A stretch of DNA of 64,000 nucleotides from the NCBI GenBank assembly GCA_013399015.1, contig VWZX01009005.1:890716-954715 (forward strand), written 5' to 3'. The translations under genes and the position numbers were made by a program. Positions 59,903 to 64,000 of this stretch are shown piece after piece; the first letter of the stretch is position 1, and each line of letters opens with the position of its first letter. The notes under the pieces are model-generated. The model had not been told where the DNA came from, made no database searches, and saw only the letters and a program-made list of their open reading frames with translations. The DNA comes from Galbula dea. Lineage: Eukaryota > Chordata > Aves > Piciformes > Galbulidae.

Positions 59903-59997
59903 TCACAGAATCACAGAATGTTAGGGGTTGGAAGGGACCATGAAAGATCATCTAGTCCAATACCCCTGCCACAGCAGGATTCCCTAGACCAGGTTCA
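59903..59997 (-). mobile_element. CR1 3' end fragment
   Basis: About 95 bp of CR1 3' terminus on the minus strand in a LYST intron, with the ATTCTGTGATTCTGTGA tail at 59907-59923. Its sequence is close to the 3' end of the copy at 4745-6862, suggesting the same subfamily. Confidence 0.92.
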
Positions 59998-60093
59998 CAT
60001 ATATGTGCAGTTTAGTACAACAACACTAAAAAGCTACAGAGGATTATCAGTTCAAGTAGTTGAAAATAACCAGATCCCAACATTTGATATTAC

Positions 60094-60338
60094 CTATACA
60101 CTGATGGATCATTTAGGTCCAGCGTTTCATTGGTGTAGTCAGAAAGTATAAAAGGAAATACTGGATATTGCATGAGGTCATTGAAGGACCGGCCTGCGTG
60201 TTTGTTTAAATGAGTCAGATATTCAAAGTTAGTAATCTGTCCTGTGCACCACAGGTGGGTCAAGGCAGTAATGTTTCCATATTCCAAAAGGTTAGGCAAA
60301 TTGTTAGTTAAGATGTTGTGGTACACATCATCACGGAC
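60094..60338 (-). CDS. LYST: LYST coding exon (BEACH start)
   Basis: A 245-nt exon between cttctag and TATAG|gtaata. It reads VRDDVYHNILTNNLPNLLEY, GNITALTHLWCTGQITNFEY, LTHLNKHAGRSFNDLMQYPV and ends LNDPSVY. NFEYL..LN..AGRSFNDL.QYPVFPF is the defining N-terminal BEACH motif. Confidence 0.98.
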
Positions 60339-60673
60339 CTAGAAGAAAATACCATAGATTTAATCATATAATTTCAAAAGCTTCCGACTACAAAGGTTTC
60401 TAGTAAGTGTCTCTCATTTTACAGATTTCCAGACAACTGCTGTAATGGAATAATGTTTAGTAGTACTAAGATTCTTTAATGTCTTAAGATGTGTTTTACA
60501 ACATGATTGTGTTTGTCTAGAAGTCTAGCTAAGCAATATTTTTTCCAAAGGCACTAGGCACAATTTAATTAGTCCATGCATAAGTCTCCTTAAAACTAAT
60601 GTATGAATGTATACGTGTTCTGAAGACACAGCAAAATGCTTTGATATGTTACTATGCATCAGTGCAACGTTAC

Positions 60674-60826
60674 CTTTGTATTATCAAAGGCCAAGAGTAA
60701 AGTTCTGCCATTTGTTAGAAATATTTCCACAGCATTGTCTCTTAACTGCCACCAGCGCTTATGAACTTCCTTAATTTCTTCATAGGTCCAAGAAAATGAT
60801 GCTGGTTCAGTTTCCCCATGAAAACT
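60674..60826 (-). CDS. LYST: LYST coding exon (PH-BEACH)
   Basis: A 153-nt exon, 51 codons, between ttctgcag and AAG|gtaacg. It reads SFHGETEPASFSWTYEEIKE, VHKRWWQLRDNAVEIFLTNG and RTLLLAFDNTK. This is the PH-like domain that packs on BEACH (VHKRWWQLRDNAVEIF). A second AG two bases inside the acceptor is less likely because it breaks frame. Confidence 0.96.
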
Positions 60827-61841
60827 CTGCAGAATTTGCAACAGAAAAAAAGTTACTTTAAATATAGATTTTGCAAACCAGAAACACTCCAATGCAGCCA
60901 GTTTGCTACCATACAACATATGGTAGGGCAAACTTCAATTTTGCTGTGATGCTTTAAGACATTGTTGTGATTTTCTTCATGTATGTTTCCCAGCTCTCCT
61001 CAAGGCAGTGGGCAGAACACCATGCATGCTTCTCAGATGCTCCAGTTCTCTATCCAACACTAGAATGCAGCACCAGACTTTCACTGGCTCTTAAGTTAAA
61101 ATATTGGTCAGCCAACCGGAGCAAACAAAGCTTTGCCATGAATCCCCATTCTGACAGTTCTATAAAGAACAAAACAGCAAAATAGCTGGTAACATCTTAA
61201 ACCACAGAACCTGTGCACTTAGTGGATGAAAGGAAGAGCTCCCTGAAATGAGTTTCGAACTTTCAGCAGTATAACCCATAACTTGACTACTTTATTAAAA
61301 AATGTCTGTTGGATGTATAAACTTAAGTGATCCATCAGAGCCTTTGTGTATCAGAAGGATCAGGGCAGTTCCAGTTTCCTTCATGAAACCATCCTCTCTT
61401 GTATAGGATAAAGGGCAGCTAGAACATGTTATTTAATGGAAAATTCAAGAATAAGATGCTGTAGAGAACAGCACAACTCATACACTTGAGTTTCTGCACT
61501 TCCAGGTTACAGCAGGGCAAGTTCTCAGGTGCAGACCGCAGCAAGCTCTGCACAGTTATGCTCATGAACTGAGAGCAACGGACTGTCAGGTGCAGAAGCC
61601 TCCCCACATCACCCCCCTCTTCACTCCCTCCCAGCCTCTGGCCCACATCTTTGCTGCTGTCACCACCAACTCCACAGTCAGAGATAACAGAGGCAACACT
61701 GAACACAAAATACTCAGTTCAGCTGGCCTTGTCCAGAGACCTCTAACCCTAGTACTCCAACAGTCTCAGTGGCAGTAGGCAGAAACTGCTCATGGTCATA
61801 GTTAAGAAAAATTAAAGCTGGACAATATGCTCTAATCTTAC

Positions 61842-61897
61842 CAAATTTTCCATTGTGTCTGAAGCATTGTCTTCAACAAAATACATGCCACATTTTC
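61842..61897 (-). CDS. LYST: LYST coding exon (short, PH-BEACH)
   Basis: A 56-nt exon between ttttttcag and TTTG|gtaaga. It reads KCGMYFVEDNASDTMENL. It was found by eye from the conserved GKCGMYFVEDNASDT sequence of LYST and from phase agreement. Confidence 0.96.
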
Positions 61898-62267
61898 CTG
61901 AAAAAAAACAGTTGCAAAAATGTACACAGTATTACTATTTGTATAATGCATGGTAGGTGTTATATAAACAGTGCCCAGGAGTTAAGAACACCAAGAGAAG
62001 TACCCTAGGCACGACAATACTTGACAGAACTAGCATTTATCATTCTACATCTTCTAGGAAGTGGTCTGCAAGACTAAAACTTAACTACGGTTCAAATAGC
62101 ACCCACACAAACAGTAGGGAAGAAAGGCAAAACTGACCTATAAATATATAGCCCCTAAGAAGTCAGGCAATAGCTCAATTGCTTAAACCCAAAACACAAC
62201 CAGCCAAATTTATATATATACACAGCAGATTCTTATACAGAAAATAAGGGCTGAAAATTCTACTTAC

Positions 62268-62329
62268 CTAGCAACAGTTCACCAGCAGTCTCTCTAGAAG
62301 GTGCTACGCTTATACATCTTCGATTAACC
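62268..62329 (-). CDS. LYST: LYST coding exon (short, before PH-BEACH)
   Basis: A 62-nt exon between atttcag and GCTAG|gtaagt. It reads VNRRCISVAPSRETAGELLL with a split glycine at the end. It is one of the most conserved LYST segments. Confidence 0.96.
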
Positions 62330-62959
62330 CTGAAATATTTCAAAGCATATTATGGTTGATGGTTTTACATATCTTTCAACATCTACCTAAAACTAACAGC
62401 ATCAAAGGCCACAGCTGACGACTTTTCAAGACCATGACTCTAACGGTTCAAATCCCAAGAAGAGAAAGAAATTAGAACCTCAGCTTTCTGGACTTACACA
62501 ATAGTATATTAGTATTTATTTCTTTGTGTTCCCTGCAGTTATTTAGGCAGTATTAGTGCCTGTAAGTGGTGGTAAATTGACACAATGGCAAAGTTGAGTA
62601 AAACAATGGTAAAAGTAAAGATGATGAAAACAATTTGGTTTTGAACACTGATGGAATCTGGATTTAGTAGCACTACCTTAAAGCAACAAATAAGTAAAGA
62701 AATAACAGCAGGTTATCCTACAGAAGTTCCATTCCCATATCAGACAGTATTGCTTCTACTGATTTTTTAAGTTATGGAAATTAGACTGTTTTAAGACTTA
62801 AAATATGCATGTGGTGGTAGCTCTGATCTTTTGCTTACGAGTATAGCAAAAAAACTACCACTTTTGACAGTAGTTTTCTTCTCTCACTTGATATGCGAGA
62901 ACTGTTTCAAGGGAATGGGAGAAGGTGTGAAAGGGAATGAAGTGTCACCCAAACCTTAC

Positions 62960-63056
62960 CTTATATGTTCACTTGCAGCTTTGTCCTTTACAGTCGAAGA
63001 GTGAGAAGAATGTGTTTTGTCTTCAAATAGGTAAGACAATGGAGTTTTTATCACAC
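62960..63056 (-). CDS. LYST: LYST coding exon (before PH-BEACH)
   Basis: A 97-nt exon between tttcatag and ATAAG|gtaagg. It reads VIKTPLSYLFEDKTHSSHSS and TVKDKAASEHI, followed by a split arginine. SYLFEDKTH and TVKDKAASE are conserved in LYST. Confidence 0.96.
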
Positions 63057-63130
63057 CTATGAAAAACACAAAAAAGGCACTAGTAGTGCGCTTACAATTC
63101 AGATCTACTGCTAGAAGATGTTAGCATTAC

Positions 63131-63276
63131 CTTCCTGCTTCTGCCTGTCTGGGAGAAGGTACTTGTTTGGAATAGTCAGGTAGCACCTCTGCAAGCGGCG
63201 CCTCTCTCTGTTTGGGCCTTCTGTAGGATCCAGCTGCCAAGAAGTTGGGTAATACACTGGGTCATACCAGAGTGCT
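63131..63276 (-). CDS. LYST: LYST coding exon (before PH-BEACH)
   Basis: A 146-nt exon between tttttttcag and GAAG|gtaatg. It reads ALWYDPVYYPTSWQLDPTEG, PNRERRRLQRCYLTIPNKYL and LPDRQKQE. DPTEGPNR.RRRLQRCYLTIPNKYL is typical of the segment leading into PH-BEACH. The first base completes an arginine from the exon at the window edge. Confidence 0.97.
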
Positions 63277-63992
63277 CTGAAAAAAAGAAAATATGTTGGA
63301 GTTTGGCAGTAGAGGCAATATATATATGCTTATTAATTTTGTTTTTCTTTAGCAGAAAGGCAGATGTTTCACAGGAGTACACTGGGCACTTATTTCTGAA
63401 AGAGTATCCAAAGACTGAATCCTGTTGTTTATTTTCATGATCCATCCCACTGACTTACTACACACAAGCTATTACTGTAAGACTGCTCTTGAAGTTACTC
63501 ATTCTGATGAAAACAATAATGCTACGAATCCAATTTTGAAAACTCAGCTGCTGCAAACATGACACAAACCCAGTTCTGTAGTGGTGAAGAAACCATTAAG
63601 TCTCTTCTCAAAATTTAACATCTTTCAATTTATGCAGATTAGTGAAGACTGTCTCTGGATCCTAATGTGATTAACATTACACAAAAAATTTTGTTATTCC
63701 ATTAGTGTAATGCAAGATACTAGAATGAAGAATGTCAAAGTTACATTAGGCATAGCAAAATACATCTGACAAAAAAAACTGTCTAAAAAGGCACAGAAAT
63801 ACTACTTAGCTACTCATCTTAAAAAATACAAGAATAAATCAAGCATATTGTAAGTCTTTAACCATCAGACAATTAGCAAAAGTAATCTAATTCTGATATC
63901 ATCTACACTTATGTGCCTCTAAGTAGAATGAGAAGTGCATGTCAGTTAGCGAGTGTCTCTTGCCTTTTCACTGAGATGACAGGACAACTTAC

Positions 63993-64000
63993 CGATCATG
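63993..64000 (-). CDS. LYST: LYST coding exon, cut by window edge
   Basis: Only eight bases are inside the window, ending CG|gtaagt. They read His-Asp and the first two bases of an arginine, which the exon at 63276 completes to give HDRALWYDP. It is supported by the strong donor and phase agreement. Confidence 0.85.

Larger units (their letters stand above)
44020..64000 (-). other. LYST: LYST gene, 3' part (last 20 exons and 3' UTR)
   Basis: This is the lysosomal trafficking regulator, the founding BEACH-domain protein. It is a very large cytosolic protein (about 3800 residues in human) that controls size and fusion of lysosomes and lysosome-related organelles such as melanosomes and cytotoxic granules; its loss causes Chediak-Higashi syndrome. 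The 20 exons in the window supply 2613 coding bases, exactly 871 codons with the stop. All 19 junctions keep phase and have GT-AG ends. In order they give the region before BEACH including the PH-like part (63993 down to 60674), the BEACH domain (60338 to 55440) and WD40 repeats (54787 to 46032). Introns hold two CR1 tails and otherwise nothing I can support. The 5' exons lie to the right of the window. Confidence 0.97.

Noticed and set aside
1..64000. CRISPR arrays, operons, ribosome binding sites or phage genes
   Set aside because: The window is vertebrate nuclear DNA. No regularly spaced repeats or prokaryotic gene layout are present.

Overview
The window is bird nuclear DNA. It has split genes with GT-AG introns, two CpG islands, seven copies or fragments of the CR1 LINE with the tail typical of birds, and one solo LTR of avian ERVL type. 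I recognised the genes by rebuilding exons on the minus strand from remembered vertebrate proteins; no search was run. The species cannot be named from the sequence. Only about 6% of the window is coding.

All three protein-coding genes lie on the minus strand, so they read from high to low coordinates. (1) Positions 1 to about 14.8 kb hold the 5' part of B3GALNT2, the ER glycosyltransferase of the alpha-dystroglycan O-mannose glycan. Exons 1-4 are present and the rest lies beyond the left edge. Exon 1 sits in a CpG island and its start codon falls in a 77-base run of N. (2) About 26.8-41.5 kb holds GNG4, a G-protein gamma subunit. Two coding exons give a complete 74-residue protein ending in a prenylation box, and a CpG-island promoter lies at about 41 kb. 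(3) About 44.0-64.0 kb holds the 3' end of LYST (Chediak-Higashi / lysosomal trafficking regulator). Twenty exons, the first only partly inside, encode the last 870 residues: the PH-BEACH region, the BEACH domain and the WD40 repeats, followed by about 2 kb of 3' UTR. Codon phase is kept across all 19 splice junctions. The order B3GALNT2-GNG4-LYST, all in one direction, matches the human 1q42.3 block as I know it.

The rest is introns and two intergenic stretches (about 14.9-26.8 kb and 41.7-44.0 kb). They hold a nearly complete CR1 copy (4.7-6.9 kb), two other long CR1 pieces (17.7-19.1 and 24.7-26.6 kb), four short CR1 3' ends, a 732-bp solo LTR with a perfect 5-bp target duplication (10.7-11.4 kb), a 60-bp direct duplication, a G-tract and simple repeats. 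I found no tRNA, rRNA, CRISPR array or new multi-gene system. The three genes are not a pathway; they are an old syntenic block with separate jobs (ER glycosylation, G-protein signalling, lysosome-related organelle trafficking). The items most worth a second look are the hidden B3GALNT2 start, two unexplained open-frame patches at 16.7-17.3 kb and 51.2-51.4 kb, and the recent-looking CR1.
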